Assembly (NCBI RefSeq): GCF_946481145.1 | Contig: NZ_CAMLMJ010000017.1 | Coordinates: forward strand, 32,442-96,441 | Source: an uncultured Sediminibacterium sp. | GTDB taxonomy: Bacteria; Bacteroidota; Bacteroidia; Chitinophagales; Chitinophagaceae | Length of the DNA stretch: 64,000 bases | Direction of reading: 5' to 3' | Notes under the pieces: model-generated | What the model was told of the DNA's origin: nothing | The model's input: the letters and a program-made list of their open reading frames with translations, nothing else | Databases searched by the model: none | Position numbers and translations under genes: made by a program | Part shown: piece by piece, positions 1 to 8,993 of the stretch | Numbering within the stretch: the first letter of the stretch is position 1 | Layout: each line of letters begins with the position of its first letter

Positions 1-92
1 TCCTGAAGCAATTCTGAATTCAGCGCAACGGGGCTATGTTCAGGATTCCTACAGATTTTTCGCCGTATTTTACAATAGCAAAACGCACAACT

Positions 93-770
93 GTGAAGAT
101 TCTTATCATTGAAGATGAACCGGATTTAAATAAGTCATTAGTCGATTTTCTGAATACAGAGGGGTATTTATGCGAATCTGCAATCACTTATAAGGAAGCT
201 TTGGATAAAATAGATCATTTTATTTATGACTGTATTGTGCTCGACATAATGTTACCAGGTGGTTCTGGGTTACAATTGTTGCATTACTTAAAAGAAGACA
301 ACAGGATTGACGGCATTATTATTATTTCTGCAAAAGGGGCGCTGGAAGATAAAATTGAAGGCTTACGACTTGGCGCAGATGATTACCTGATGAAACCTTT
401 TCACTTTTCTGAATTAAGTGTTCGTATTTCTGCAATCATTAGAAGAAAGCATTTTTCAGGAAACACCATATTTACCGTTGGCCCTTTTCGCATTGACACT
501 ACAGGCAAAAGCATTTTCGTTAATGACCAACACTTAGAGCTAACTCAAAAAGAATTTCAGCTCTTACTATTTCTTATTATTAACCGTAATCGGGTTTTAT
601 CTAAAACTGCAATTGCGGAGCATTTGTGGGGAGATGATATGAGCTTCTCAGATAGTTTCGACTTCATATATGCACATATCAAAAATCTGCGAAAAAAAAT
701 ACAAGCTGCCGGAGTAAATGATCCATTAAAATCTATTTATGGTGAAGGTTATAAAATGGAACTCTCATGA
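93..770 (+). CDS. OmpR-family response regulator
   Basis: DNA-binding response regulator of a two-component system, cytoplasmic. Numbered from the GTG at 93, the receiver domain covers about residues 1-115, with the acidic pocket at E7/D8, the phospho-acceptor D51 (VLDIMLPG) and the conserved K101 (LMKPF). The C-terminal winged-helix domain ends in the typical GEGYKMELS. The frame stays open back to an ATG at 36, but the extra 19 residues have no place in this family, and the GTG gives the usual start of KILIIEDEPD and 225 residues, so I prefer it. It overlaps the downstream kinase by 4 bp (ATGA), so the two are translationally coupled. The target is unknown; the neighbours (PepSY proteins, TonB receptor) suggest envelope or metal homeostasis, which is inference. 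Confidence 0.9.
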   Translation: MKILIIEDEPDLNKSLVDFLNTEGYLCESAITYKEALDKIDHFIYDCIVLDIMLPGGSGLQLLHYLKEDNRIDGIIIISAKGALEDKIEGLRLGADDYLMKPFHFSELSVRISAIIRRKHFSGNTIFTVGPFRIDTTGKSIFVNDQHLELTQKEFQLLLFLIINRNRVLSKTAIAEHLWGDDMSFSDSFDFIYAHIKNLRKKIQAAGVNDPLKSIYGEGYKMELS

Positions 771-2053
771 AGTTATTTACAAAATACAATCGTACAAATA
801 TCGCCACCACACTTATCAGTTTTTTTGCTGGGAGTATTGCCTTTTATTTTGTACTAAATTTAGTACTTACTAACCAGCTAGACCGTTCTCTACGCGTTGA
901 ACAGCAGGAAATAACTGATTATAGCACCGTTCACAACAACCTACCTTTTATTCCTAATACCCGTCACCAATGGCTTACGATCGATACCGCTGTGACTATA
1001 ACTCCTGAAACAGGTCCGTTAAACAAAACATTATTCAACCCCATTCAACAAGAAAGTGAACCGGTTCGGCAGCTCACTTTTAGCATATCAACGAATAATC
1101 GTTTTTATCGCATATCGGTTAATCAGTCACGTACAGAAACCGAAGACATGTTGCAGTTGATTATCTTTATAACCATAGGTATGATTTTCCTGTTGTTGCT
1201 CCTCAACTATTTCATCAATAGAAAAATAGTCAATCAGCTTCTTCAACCATTTTATGATACCATAAGCCGTATACGTAATTATGAAACAGCCAAAAGTTCT
1301 CCTTTGGAAGCCATACACACAGGTATTGAAGAAATTGATTTGCTTAATGAAAGTGTCAACAGAATGACATTAAGAATTTCTAATGATTATGCTACGTTAC
1401 GTTCATTCACAGAAAACGCTTCACATGAAATGCAGACACCTCTATCGGTAATTAAATTAAAAACTGAAGCTTTATTACAAAAATTAGAAAACAACCTCCC
1501 TGCGTTACAACAGGTATTGGTTATTGAGGATGCCACAAACAAACTATCGCGTCTCCATCAATCTCTTTTACTACTCACCCGTTTGGAAAACAGACAATAC
1601 ACCCTAACTGAAGAAGTGAATATTGAGGAATTGCTACATAAAAAAATAGCCGAATATGAAGAACTAATCAACAGTTTACAGCTAAAATTAAACATAGCTT
1701 CAACAAAAAATATTTTACAGTTTCATCATCATCTGGCTGATATTATGCTGGGAAATTTAATTAGCAACATCATTCGGTACACCCCTATAGGAGGAGTGGT
1801 AGATATTCATCTTAGCAAAACACAATTAAGTTTTTCAAATACCGCCCAGCATGGTCAGCTTGATGATAAAAAAGTATTTAATCGTTTTTATAAAAATGAG
1901 CAATCTACCGAAAGCACCGGACTAGGCTTAGCTATTATAAAAGAAATTTGTATCGTTGCGGGTTACTCAATACACTATAATTATAGATCTTCTATTCATT
2001 CATTTACGATCAATTTTACACCACCCTCTTCAGAATTGCTACAAAATGGGTAA
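767..2053 (+). CDS. Sensor histidine kinase (partner of the OmpR-type regulator)
   Basis: Inner-membrane sensor kinase of 428 residues. Two membrane segments (about 13-35 and 129-151) enclose a periplasmic sensor region of about 90 residues with no recognisable domain. A HAMP-like linker follows, then a HisKA domain with phospho-acceptor H220 (ENASHEMQTPLS) and a HATPase domain with N-box NLISNIIRYTP near 335 and GLGLAI near 390. The ATP-binding domain is compact: the G1 region (DDKKVFNRFYKNEQ) keeps the F-box-like pattern but lacks a clear DxGxG. It overlaps the regulator by 4 bp and is followed 30 bp later by a small PepSY-like exported protein that may be cotranscribed. Confidence 0.9.
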   Translation: MKLFTKYNRTNIATTLISFFAGSIAFYFVLNLVLTNQLDRSLRVEQQEITDYSTVHNNLPFIPNTRHQWLTIDTAVTITPETGPLNKTLFNPIQQESEPVRQLTFSISTNNRFYRISVNQSRTETEDMLQLIIFITIGMIFLLLLLNYFINRKIVNQLLQPFYDTISRIRNYETAKSSPLEAIHTGIEEIDLLNESVNRMTLRISNDYATLRSFTENASHEMQTPLSVIKLKTEALLQKLENNLPALQQVLVIEDATNKLSRLHQSLLLLTRLENRQYTLTEEVNIEELLHKKIAEYEELINSLQLKLNIASTKNILQFHHHLADIMLGNLISNIIRYTPIGGVVDIHLSKTQLSFSNTAQHGQLDDKKVFNRFYKNEQSTESTGLGLAIIKEICIVAGYSIHYNYRSSIHSFTINFTPPSSELLQNG

Positions 2054-2083
2054 GTAAGTTTGTTGTTCAACAAACTATTTAAC

Positions 2084-2491
2084 ATGAAATACTTATTGAT
2101 TGCGACATTTTTGATTGCCGGCTTGGCAAATGGACAGAGTACTCCTGAAAAAGTAAAACAGATTTTTTCAAAAAATCATCCGTCCGCCACAGCAATTAAA
2201 TGGGAGAAAGAAGATGGGAATTTCGAAGTTAGTTTCAAAGAAAACAGCATTCAGTTTTCCATTATCTATAATGCACAGGCAATTTTATTGGAAACAGAAC
2301 AGGAAATCTCTCTCTCTGACTTGCCAGCTTCTATAAAAACATATATGGCAAAGCATTACCCATCAAATGCACTGAAGGGTGCCGCAAGAATAACCAACGC
2401 CGAAGGAATTGTAACATATGAAGCCGCTATTAAAAGAAAGGATGTGATTTTTGATGCAGCGGGGAAGTTTGTTAGAGAAATCAAGGGTTAA
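2084..2491 (+). CDS. PepSY-like periplasmic protein
   Basis: Exported protein of 135 residues with a clean signal peptide (MKYLLIATFLIAGLANGQ). The mature part resembles the PepSY-like (DUF2874-type) fold common in Bacteroidota: repeats of the type IKWEKEDGNFEVSF and LPASIKTYMAKHYP, each a short helix followed by strands. Such proteins are often coded beside two-component systems and may sense or inhibit in the periplasm; no catalytic residues are visible. The frame could start at a TTG at 2060, but the ATG at 2084 puts the signal peptide at the N-terminus. It is probably cotranscribed with the kinase and ends just before a bidirectional terminator. Confidence 0.75.
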   Translation: MKYLLIATFLIAGLANGQSTPEKVKQIFSKNHPSATAIKWEKEDGNFEVSFKENSIQFSIIYNAQAILLETEQEISLSDLPASIKTYMAKHYPSNALKGAARITNAEGIVTYEAAIKRKDVIFDAAGKFVREIKG

Positions 2492-2498
2492 TAATTTG

Positions 2499-2533
2499 TT
2501 CAGGTCAGATGGCTTAAAGCCACCTGACCTGAA
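2499..2533. terminator. Bidirectional hairpin between convergent genes
   Basis: The arms TTCAGGTCAG and CTGACCTGAA are perfect complements, and the stem continues as TGGCTT/AAGCCA after one A/C mismatch with almost no loop. It sits between the stop codons of the PepSY-like gene (plus) and the PepSY membrane protein (minus), so it can end both transcripts. Its sequence does not belong to the word-hairpin families seen elsewhere in the window. Confidence 0.75.
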
Positions 2534-2536
2534 CTT

Positions 2537-3649
2537 TCAGGAAATTATTTTACTTTTCTTCCTCCTGCCCCACCAAATAATAAAGCCGGTAATAGGCAAA
2601 CTTGCAGCTATAAGGCTTCCAAAAAAAGCCAATAGTTTGGTAGGCATACCCCCAATTGCCCCCACATGTACATCATAGTTCATTCGGGAAATTTTATCGG
2701 CTGTTGAAGTATTTTCAAAGCGACCGAAGGGATGATCTACTGCCATTTCTTCGAGCGTATACTGGTTATAGTAAGTGTAATCAATTTTCCAGTATGTGCC
2801 TGGGTCTGGATTAACAGCCAGCGCCACAGCCGAACTATCTGTTTCGGGATAATGTACTTCTATAGTTTGTCCGTTTAAATAAGTAACGGCTGCTTGTTTA
2901 TACAGCTCATCAACTGCCAGAAAAGACGCATGAGGTAATGGCTTTTTTACGGAGATGGGTTCGTAATACGCTTTCATGGTTTTACCACCAGATGTAACCG
3001 CGTAAAATGATTTGGCAAACCATTGAAATCCCATCACCAGTCCGGTAATAGCTATAAAAACAGCGACCCAGCTCATATAAAAACCAAGCACATTATGGAG
3101 GTCATAGTTCTTTCTTCTCCAACGTACATTCCATTTTATTTTGAAGCGTTGTTTTCTTGCCGCTTTATTTTTAGGCCACCAGAGTATTAATCCGGTAATC
3201 ATTAGCACCAGGAAAATAAGTGTTGCCGTAGCTACAATCGGCTGACCAATTGCTACGGGTAACCATAACTGGTAATGACCAATGACCACAATACGAAAAA
3301 AATCTTCGTTCATGTTTTTTGTCTTCAGCACGTTACCATTGAAGGGATCAATATATACCAGGTCATAATAATTATCCCCATAAAAAATTACTTTAGCCGC
3401 TTTTCCTGTTTCATATAAAACGCTGTGTGGATGTTTACCAGGGACCTGCTTTTCTGCAATAGGTTTTATAACGGAAGGCAGTAACACAGCTTCGTTTCGT
3501 TCTTTTACATATTGATAAGGTTGGGTAATTGATTCTATCTCCTGTTGAAATGCCAGTATACAACCGGTAATACCCAGGAAAAAAACCACAAGCCCGGACA
3601 ATAGTCCGAGCCATAGGTGTATTTTACCAATCCACTTTTTAAGTCGCAT
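2537..3649 (-). CDS. PepSY-associated membrane protein (iron-uptake type)
   Basis: Inner-membrane protein of 370 residues of the PepSY_TM (PiuB-like) family. It has four hydrophobic segments (about 13-35, 138-160, 190-212 and 335-360), with PepSY-type periplasmic regions after the first and third. The start LKKWIGKIHLWLGLLSGLVV and the late LPITGFIIWW are typical. Members are usually encoded beside siderophore receptors and some act as ferric-siderophore reductases. Here the start lies 15 bp after the stop of the TonB receptor, so the two form an operon. The specific substrate cannot be read from sequence. Confidence 0.88.
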   Translation of the reverse strand: MRLKKWIGKIHLWLGLLSGLVVFFLGITGCILAFQQEIESITQPYQYVKERNEAVLLPSVIKPIAEKQVPGKHPHSVLYETGKAAKVIFYGDNYYDLVYIDPFNGNVLKTKNMNEDFFRIVVIGHYQLWLPVAIGQPIVATATLIFLVLMITGLILWWPKNKAARKQRFKIKWNVRWRRKNYDLHNVLGFYMSWVAVFIAITGLVMGFQWFAKSFYAVTSGGKTMKAYYEPISVKKPLPHASFLAVDELYKQAAVTYLNGQTIEVHYPETDSSAVALAVNPDPGTYWKIDYTYYNQYTLEEMAVDHPFGRFENTSTADKISRMNYDVHVGAIGGMPTKLLAFFGSLIAASLPITGFIIWWGRRKKSKIIS

Positions 3650-3664
3650 GAAGTATAAACTGTT

Positions 3665-6061
3665 TTAGAAACGATAAGCAATACTGAAACGCAGGTTACG
3701 TGGTGCTTCTGTTTGCCAGTTATAGGCAGTAAGCCACTGGTAATAAGAACCGTTGTACAGGTATTTGTTCAGCACATTAAATACGTTCAGGTTAAAACGC
3801 AGCATATCTTTTTCATAAGAAATACCTGCATCGAATTTGGTATAGGTTGGTAAGACTTTTGTTGGATCGGGAGAGATATCCCAATAGGTATTTCGCCCTT
3901 CAAGTAAGGTAAATCCGCCGGAAAAGCCAAGACCTTTGAGTGCCCCATCCTGCAGGCGATAAGTTAGCCAGATATTAGCTGTATGTTTTGCATATCCCGG
4001 CACTACATCTCCTACTTTCATACTTGTTACACCATTTGCTACTTTGGTAATTTTCGAATCCGTTAAAGCATAATTGGCTACAAGGTCTAATCCTGTTGCA
4101 ATACGTCCTTTTAAATCAAACTCAATTCCTTGTGCACGTTTTTGTCCCATTACAATGCTTAAACCAGAAGCTGGTGGACTAAAAGGATCTGCTGTTAATT
4201 CGTTTTCTTTCAGGATACGGTAGAATGTTAATCCCGTATTCCATCTTCCACCTGCCCAATCGCGTTTAAATCCAAATTCGATATTGTTACCTGTAATTGG
4301 TTTTACAGAACCACCATTAGCCAGTTTACCGGCCTGTGGAATAAATGACTGATCAAATAATCCGTATACAGTGGTTTGTTTATCAAGAGAAACGCTTAAT
4401 CCTATTCTTGGGGTAAATCGTTTTGCTGTTTTGGCGGCAGCACCCCATTCAGATTGTGAGATAGTAGTGTAACGACCTGCTATTGTTAGTCGGATGGTAT
4501 TGTTGAGAAACCCGATCTCATCCTGCAGGTATACGCCTGTATTACGCATATCCATAGTGCCACCGGCTGCTACTGCTCTTTGTTCGAGCGGTGTGCTGAA
4601 GTCGAATTGCGGATAGCCATTAGAAGGTTTTCCCAGGTTTGGATTGTTAGCATCGAATAATGCAGCTCCTGTATCAAGTAAATGGTATTGCGACCAGTCG
4701 GCAAAATATTGCCTGTTCGATACGTCAAGTCCACCAAGTATCCTGTGTTGCAGGTTGCCTGTTTTGATATTGCCATTCAGGTAAACCTGCGCAGCAGTGA
4801 TACTGCTTTTAGCATCCCAACTACTCACTGCACGTTGAATTGTGCCGTTAGGATTTACTGCAGCAGGCCACATTGAACTACCACGTTGCTGATAATTATT
4901 GTAATTGGTTTGTGCCGTTAGTTTCCAGTTGGGATGAAACTGGTGCTGCAGGTTTAATAAAACAGTATGATCGTTAATGGTAGTACCCGGTAAACCAGCG
5001 GGTAAAAATGTAGCTCCTACAGGTAAAGTTGCAAAACCATCGGTAGAGAATACATAATAAGACCCCACATCGCTCATTCGTGCATTTTGCCAGGTGTATT
5101 CTGCCGTTAGTTTTGTTTTATCGTTAAACTGATAGGAGATTACCGGCGCAAATGCATAGCGATCATTGTATTCATTGGCCCTATGCGATTTTTTTTGTTG
5201 TCCGGCAAGATTAAGTCGGTACAAAAATTTACCATCTTTATTCAGCTTACCGTCGAGGTCTAATGTAGCACGATAGAGGTCGAAGCTACCTATGGTTAAT
5301 GAGGCTTCACCCTTATTATATCCGCTCGGTTTTTTTGTTACCACATTATATAAACCACTTGGGTCACCACTACCAAGCATAAATCCTGCGGGACCTTTTA
5401 CAAATTCAATATGATCTACAAAGCTCATGTCTTCCGTTAGTGGCCCCCAGAATGAGTTCACCATATTAAATCCATTACGAAATGCCTGTACCTGTGAACC
5501 ACGTGCGGTTATATTGGTATACATATCGGCCCAATGTTCCATTCTTATTGCACCACTTACATTACGAATAGCCCCATCGCTCATACTGATTACCTGCTGG
5601 TCTGCAAGTGCTTTATTAGTGATGATCTGGATATTCTGAGGGGTCTCTAATAAAGGACTTTGGATACGTAATGAAGAAGAAACAGTACCGGCGCGGTAGG
5701 AACGAACACCAGATTTTATGATAACCTCCGTTAATTGTTGCTCACTTAGTTCAAGTGCAATATTTACCGTACTAACCTGGTTATTATTAAGGTTAATTTT
5801 TCGGGTTACTTCTTTGTACCCTAGCAGCGATATCTGCAATTCATAAGATGCTGCTGCCAGTCCACGAATGATAAAAAAGCCTTTTTCATCTGTAATGGCT
5901 CCCTTTGTTAAGCCTTTTAGTTGAATACTTACTTCTACTGCGGGTTTACCATCATTGGTGGTGATAGTACCCTTGATGGTGCCGTTTCCTTCGGGATGTT
6001 CATTTGCTATTGCAAAAGAGAAAGTGAATAAAGCGATGAATATGGATATTATTTTCTGCAT
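3665..6061 (-). CDS. TonB-dependent siderophore receptor
   Basis: Outer-membrane receptor of 798 residues. Signal peptide 1-19, an N-terminal CarboxypepD_reg-like beta-sandwich (about 27-110, GTIKGTITTNDGKPAVEVSI), a plug domain (about 125-240, with VEFVKGPAGFMLGSGDPSG) and a 22-strand-type barrel ending in the terminal aromatic FSIAYRF. The plug motif and length fit FhuA/FecA-like ferric-siderophore receptors. It heads an operon with the PepSY membrane protein. No Fur box was recognised upstream, where instead a word-repeat element lies in the divergent region. Confidence 0.93.
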   Translation of the reverse strand: MQKIISIFIALFTFSFAIANEHPEGNGTIKGTITTNDGKPAVEVSIQLKGLTKGAITDEKGFFIIRGLAAASYELQISLLGYKEVTRKINLNNNQVSTVNIALELSEQQLTEVIIKSGVRSYRAGTVSSSLRIQSPLLETPQNIQIITNKALADQQVISMSDGAIRNVSGAIRMEHWADMYTNITARGSQVQAFRNGFNMVNSFWGPLTEDMSFVDHIEFVKGPAGFMLGSGDPSGLYNVVTKKPSGYNKGEASLTIGSFDLYRATLDLDGKLNKDGKFLYRLNLAGQQKKSHRANEYNDRYAFAPVISYQFNDKTKLTAEYTWQNARMSDVGSYYVFSTDGFATLPVGATFLPAGLPGTTINDHTVLLNLQHQFHPNWKLTAQTNYNNYQQRGSSMWPAAVNPNGTIQRAVSSWDAKSSITAAQVYLNGNIKTGNLQHRILGGLDVSNRQYFADWSQYHLLDTGAALFDANNPNLGKPSNGYPQFDFSTPLEQRAVAAGGTMDMRNTGVYLQDEIGFLNNTIRLTIAGRYTTISQSEWGAAAKTAKRFTPRIGLSVSLDKQTTVYGLFDQSFIPQAGKLANGGSVKPITGNNIEFGFKRDWAGGRWNTGLTFYRILKENELTADPFSPPASGLSIVMGQKRAQGIEFDLKGRIATGLDLVANYALTDSKITKVANGVTSMKVGDVVPGYAKHTANIWLTYRLQDGALKGLGFSGGFTLLEGRNTYWDISPDPTKVLPTYTKFDAGISYEKDMLRFNLNVFNVLNKYLYNGSYYQWLTAYNWQTEAPRNLRFSIAYRF

Positions 6062-6173
6062 ACAAAAAGTTTTGAGGCCGCAAAACTATCTGTGCAGTAA
6101 CCCAATGACTATCAAAATCAGGAATTCTATTTACGCAAAAGGAAACAAAAAGCAAATGCGAATTGCTGATGTA

Positions 6174-6303
6174 GGATTTTTGATCTTTGATTTTTTGAAT
6201 TTTGAATTTTGAATTTTGACTAGGAGTATTCAAGGCAGACGAAAATTCTGTTAAATATTTTACAATGAATCCCAAATCAAAGATCAAAAAATCAAAAATT
6301 TGA
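6174..6303. repeat. Word-hairpin element, TTTGATCTTTGATTT family, divergent region
   Basis: The left part (6174-6219) reads as repeats of TTTTTGATCTTTGATTT followed by three TTTTGAA words. The right part (6270-6303) carries the reverse complement, CAAATCAAAGATCAAAAAA and ATCAAAAATTTG. The arms are about 17 bp and 50-90 bp apart. Unlike most elements in this window it lies between divergent genes, so it cannot simply be a terminator. The rest of 6062-6471 is AT-rich and shows no gene; it must hold the promoters of both flanking operons. Confidence 0.7.
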
Positions 6304-6471
6304 GATCTGCTGCTTGCTATCTGCTTGATTTATAGGGTGTAATTGATCTTACGTTTTTAAGATCTTCTCTGGTTGTTATGATGAATTAGAGTATTTACCA
6401 CATCAATTAAAGTAATCACCACCTTTTAATTGGTTCGGCGTGGAAATAGCTTGCACAAAAATTAAATTACT

Positions 6472-6804
6472 ATGATACAACATCAAATTTCTTTAGCGCA
6501 AGCTATTGATTACACCACTTGTTACCGACAAAATCCTGTTGCTGATTTGTTTTATGCGGAAACTTATCTGGGCAGTTCTGTAAAAGCACTTTTAGCACAA
6601 GATGAATGTCATTCATTTCGTATATATTTGGGACGGAAAACAGATAACCGCATCTGTACTGTGCTTGTAGCGGTGGATGAAAATAACCAGGATATTCTTC
6701 CAAACCTAAATCCTGTCTTGTTAACAGATGATGAAGGCATCATACTTGAAGATGCTTTTCAGTGCCCCCCTATTTGCCCGCCACCCTCCCCGTTAAATGG
6801 ATAG
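6472..6804 (+). CDS. Small protein with Cys/Pro-rich C-terminal tail
   Basis: Protein of 110 residues without signal peptide or membrane segment. The N-terminal part (SLAQAIDYTTCYRQN) is helical; the middle (FRIYLGRKTDNRICTVLVAVDENNQD) looks like a small alpha/beta domain; the end is AFQCPPICPPPSPLNG. I believe similar short proteins with a CPP(x)CPPPSPLN-like end recur in Bacteroidota, but know no function. It lies 7 bp before a membrane protein that overlaps a kinase gene, so it is the first gene of a four-gene signalling operon. A role as sensor partner or secreted signal is speculation. Confidence 0.7.
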   Translation: MIQHQISLAQAIDYTTCYRQNPVADLFYAETYLGSSVKALLAQDECHSFRIYLGRKTDNRICTVLVAVDENNQDILPNLNPVLLTDDEGIILEDAFQCPPICPPPSPLNG

Positions 6805-6811
6805 GTAATTT

Positions 6812-7465
6812 ATGAGCTATTTTTTATTCACCATGATATCAGCCCTGTCAATTGCAGTCCCATGCATTGCTGGGCTGTTTCGTTTAAAACAAATGTTGTT
6901 TAAGAGAAACCTGCCTTTGTTTATCTTATTATTCACAGGACTGGCAAATGAAACAGTAAGTTTTGTTATGATTAAATGTCATAAGCCTAATCTGTTAAAC
7001 TCCAATTTATTTACTTTTATCGAGTACCTTATCTATGTTTGGCTTTTTATGAACATAAGAGCCAAGCATTTTAAATCAATATGGATTGGTTTGATTATTG
7101 GTATAACAACCTGGGTACTTGATAATTTTATATTACATAGTCTCCGTTCAAGTAATTCACTTTTCAGGATAGTTTCCTCCTTAATGATTTGCTGGTTCTG
7201 TATCGACAAGCTTTCTGAGTTAACCCTTACAGCAGTATCAGACCGTTTCAAGAAAATAGACCTTCTTTTGTGTTTGTCGCTCCTCGCCTATTTCACCTTT
7301 CGTGGTTTCATCCTCATTTTTAAACAGTTTGCACCAATATATACTGCCAGTTTTTGTATGGATCTGCTGATCATCATTTCTGCATTAAATATCCTGGTCA
7401 ATATATCATTTAGCATCATTATTCTATGTTTACCGAAAACCCAACAAACTACCCGATCCTACTAG
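6812..7465 (+). CDS. Polytopic membrane protein upstream of a histidine kinase
   Basis: 217 residues with about six hydrophobic helices (near 5-22, 30-52, 65-84, 92-112, 150-172 and 180-208). No family recognised with confidence. Its last 40 bp overlap the start of the kinase gene in another frame, a strong sign of coupling. Because the kinase has only one short membrane anchor and no extracellular domain, this protein could be the membrane input module of the system. That is inference from gene order. Confidence 0.75.
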   Translation: MSYFLFTMISALSIAVPCIAGLFRLKQMLFKRNLPLFILLFTGLANETVSFVMIKCHKPNLLNSNLFTFIEYLIYVWLFMNIRAKHFKSIWIGLIIGITTWVLDNFILHSLRSSNSLFRIVSSLMICWFCIDKLSELTLTAVSDRFKKIDLLLCLSLLAYFTFRGFILIFKQFAPIYTASFCMDLLIIISALNILVNISFSIIILCLPKTQQTTRSY

Positions 7466-8196
7466 CAAGTTTACTGTTTATGTCTATCCTGTTGGCAATG
7501 TTCATTTTCTCACTCCTTCGTCAATACAGGTTTCGCCTGAATGAATATGAATGGCAGTTAGCACGAGAAATAGAGCTTATTGACGCGGAAAGAAAAAGAA
7601 TACATATCGACCTGCACGATGAAATTGGTGCTGGACTCTCTTCCATCGGAATCATTTTGCAACAATATCCGGTGCAAAATGGAGATATGCATAGAAAGAT
7701 AGTAGATCAGGTTCAATCTATGCGTAGCGTTATCCGGGAAATCGCCTACGATTTTGTGCCGCCATCGTTAGATACCATAGGCTTGAAAAAATCAATCATT
7801 CACTTACTTGATGAAATCGAATTAACCCATCAGATAAAAATGGCCACCAGCTTAATTTTCGTAGATAGCGAATTCAGGCCACAAAAAGCAATTCACCTGT
7901 ATAGAATTGTAAAAGAAATTACCACTAATACAATCAAGCATGCCTGTTGTACCAATATCCACTGTTCAATTACTGTAAAACAAAAGACACTTCAAGTGGT
8001 GATCAGCGACGATGGCATTGGGTTTAGTACTGCCCATAAGAATAGTCTGCAAAAAGGAGCAGGATTGTCACATATTTATTCAAGGTCGAAATTATTAAAT
8101 GCCCGTATTGATCTTGTTACAAGCATCGGCAATGGAGTAAAATATGAGATCAGGATTCCATTAAAATCACTGCAAACGAATAATGATTATGAATAA
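7426..8196 (+). CDS. NarL/DegS-type sensor histidine kinase
   Basis: 256 residues. One membrane helix (about 12-30), a short coiled linker, then a HisKA_3-type dimerisation domain with phospho-acceptor H in ERKRIHIDLHDEIGAGLSSI (about 56-75), and a HATPase domain with N-box IVKEITTNTIKHA (about 160-172) and DDGIGF (about 195). It has no periplasmic sensor domain, so input must come from the membrane or from the neighbouring membrane protein. It overlaps the upstream gene by 40 bp and the response regulator by 14 bp. Confidence 0.9.
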   Translation: MFTENPTNYPILLASLLFMSILLAMFIFSLLRQYRFRLNEYEWQLAREIELIDAERKRIHIDLHDEIGAGLSSIGIILQQYPVQNGDMHRKIVDQVQSMRSVIREIAYDFVPPSLDTIGLKKSIIHLLDEIELTHQIKMATSLIFVDSEFRPQKAIHLYRIVKEITTNTIKHACCTNIHCSITVKQKTLQVVISDDGIGFSTAHKNSLQKGAGLSHIYSRSKLLNARIDLVTSIGNGVKYEIRIPLKSLQTNNDYE

Positions 8197-8854
8197 CCAG
8201 ATAAGAATCCTGATTGCCGACGATCACGATCTTTACCGCGAAGGCATTAAGGGATTTTTCAAAGATAATGACCTCTATCGCATCATTGGAGAAGCATCCA
8301 ATGGTGAAGAACTGGTAAGGAAGGCGAAAACATTGGATCCGCACATTATTCTCACCGATCTGCGTATGCCATTACTGGAAGGGTCGCTTGCGATTGAAAG
8401 AATCACCAAATGGAACCCCGCTATCAAATGTATTGTGCTTACAAATTATGAAAATGATGTTTCCATTATCGAAGCATTAGAAGCTGGGGCGATGGGATAT
8501 ATCACCAAAAATATGCCCAAGGCAGAACTATTCACGGCACTCGATCAAATTTGTCAAGGATACCCTTATTACTGCCGAACCACCAATACCAGGATGATTC
8601 GATTATTAAATCGCAGTTCCTTTAATCCTTATAAAAAAGAACTCTCGGTTGGCTTTTCTGATCTTGAATTGAAGATCATCCAATTTATATGCACAGAAAA
8701 AACGAATTTAGAAATTGCAACTACGCTATTCTTGAGCAGACGAACAGTTGAAAATTACCGGGCACAGATCTATAAAAAGATGGAGGTTAAAACATCTGCC
8801 GGCGTAGCCATTTATGCACTCAAGCACGATTTGTTCTCCATCGATAAACAATAG
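8183..8854 (+). CDS. NarL/LuxR-family response regulator
   Basis: 223 residues. Receiver domain about 5-125 with the acidic DD in IADDHDLYREG, phospho-acceptor Asp in ILTDLRMP (about D54) and the conserved Lys in GYITKNMPKAEL. The C-terminal LuxR-type helix-turn-helix (about 160-215) contains NLEIATTLFLSRRTVENYRA. It overlaps the kinase by 14 bp, and they form a cognate pair. An outer-membrane barrel gene follows 118 bp downstream on the same strand and is a possible target. Confidence 0.92.
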   Translation: MIMNNQIRILIADDHDLYREGIKGFFKDNDLYRIIGEASNGEELVRKAKTLDPHIILTDLRMPLLEGSLAIERITKWNPAIKCIVLTNYENDVSIIEALEAGAMGYITKNMPKAELFTALDQICQGYPYYCRTTNTRMIRLLNRSSFNPYKKELSVGFSDLELKIIQFICTEKTNLEIATTLFLSRRTVENYRAQIYKKMEVKTSAGVAIYALKHDLFSIDKQ

Positions 8855-8993
8855 GAAATGTAAGAAACTGACATGTAAAATCCTGTCATATAGCCGTTTT
8901 CATCCATTGCACCCGTCATTTTAAAGTCTTGTACTTATTAGCATTTTGCTTTCAGCGGTTCAGTAAATCTTTATGCCGCAAAAAACTAAACAG

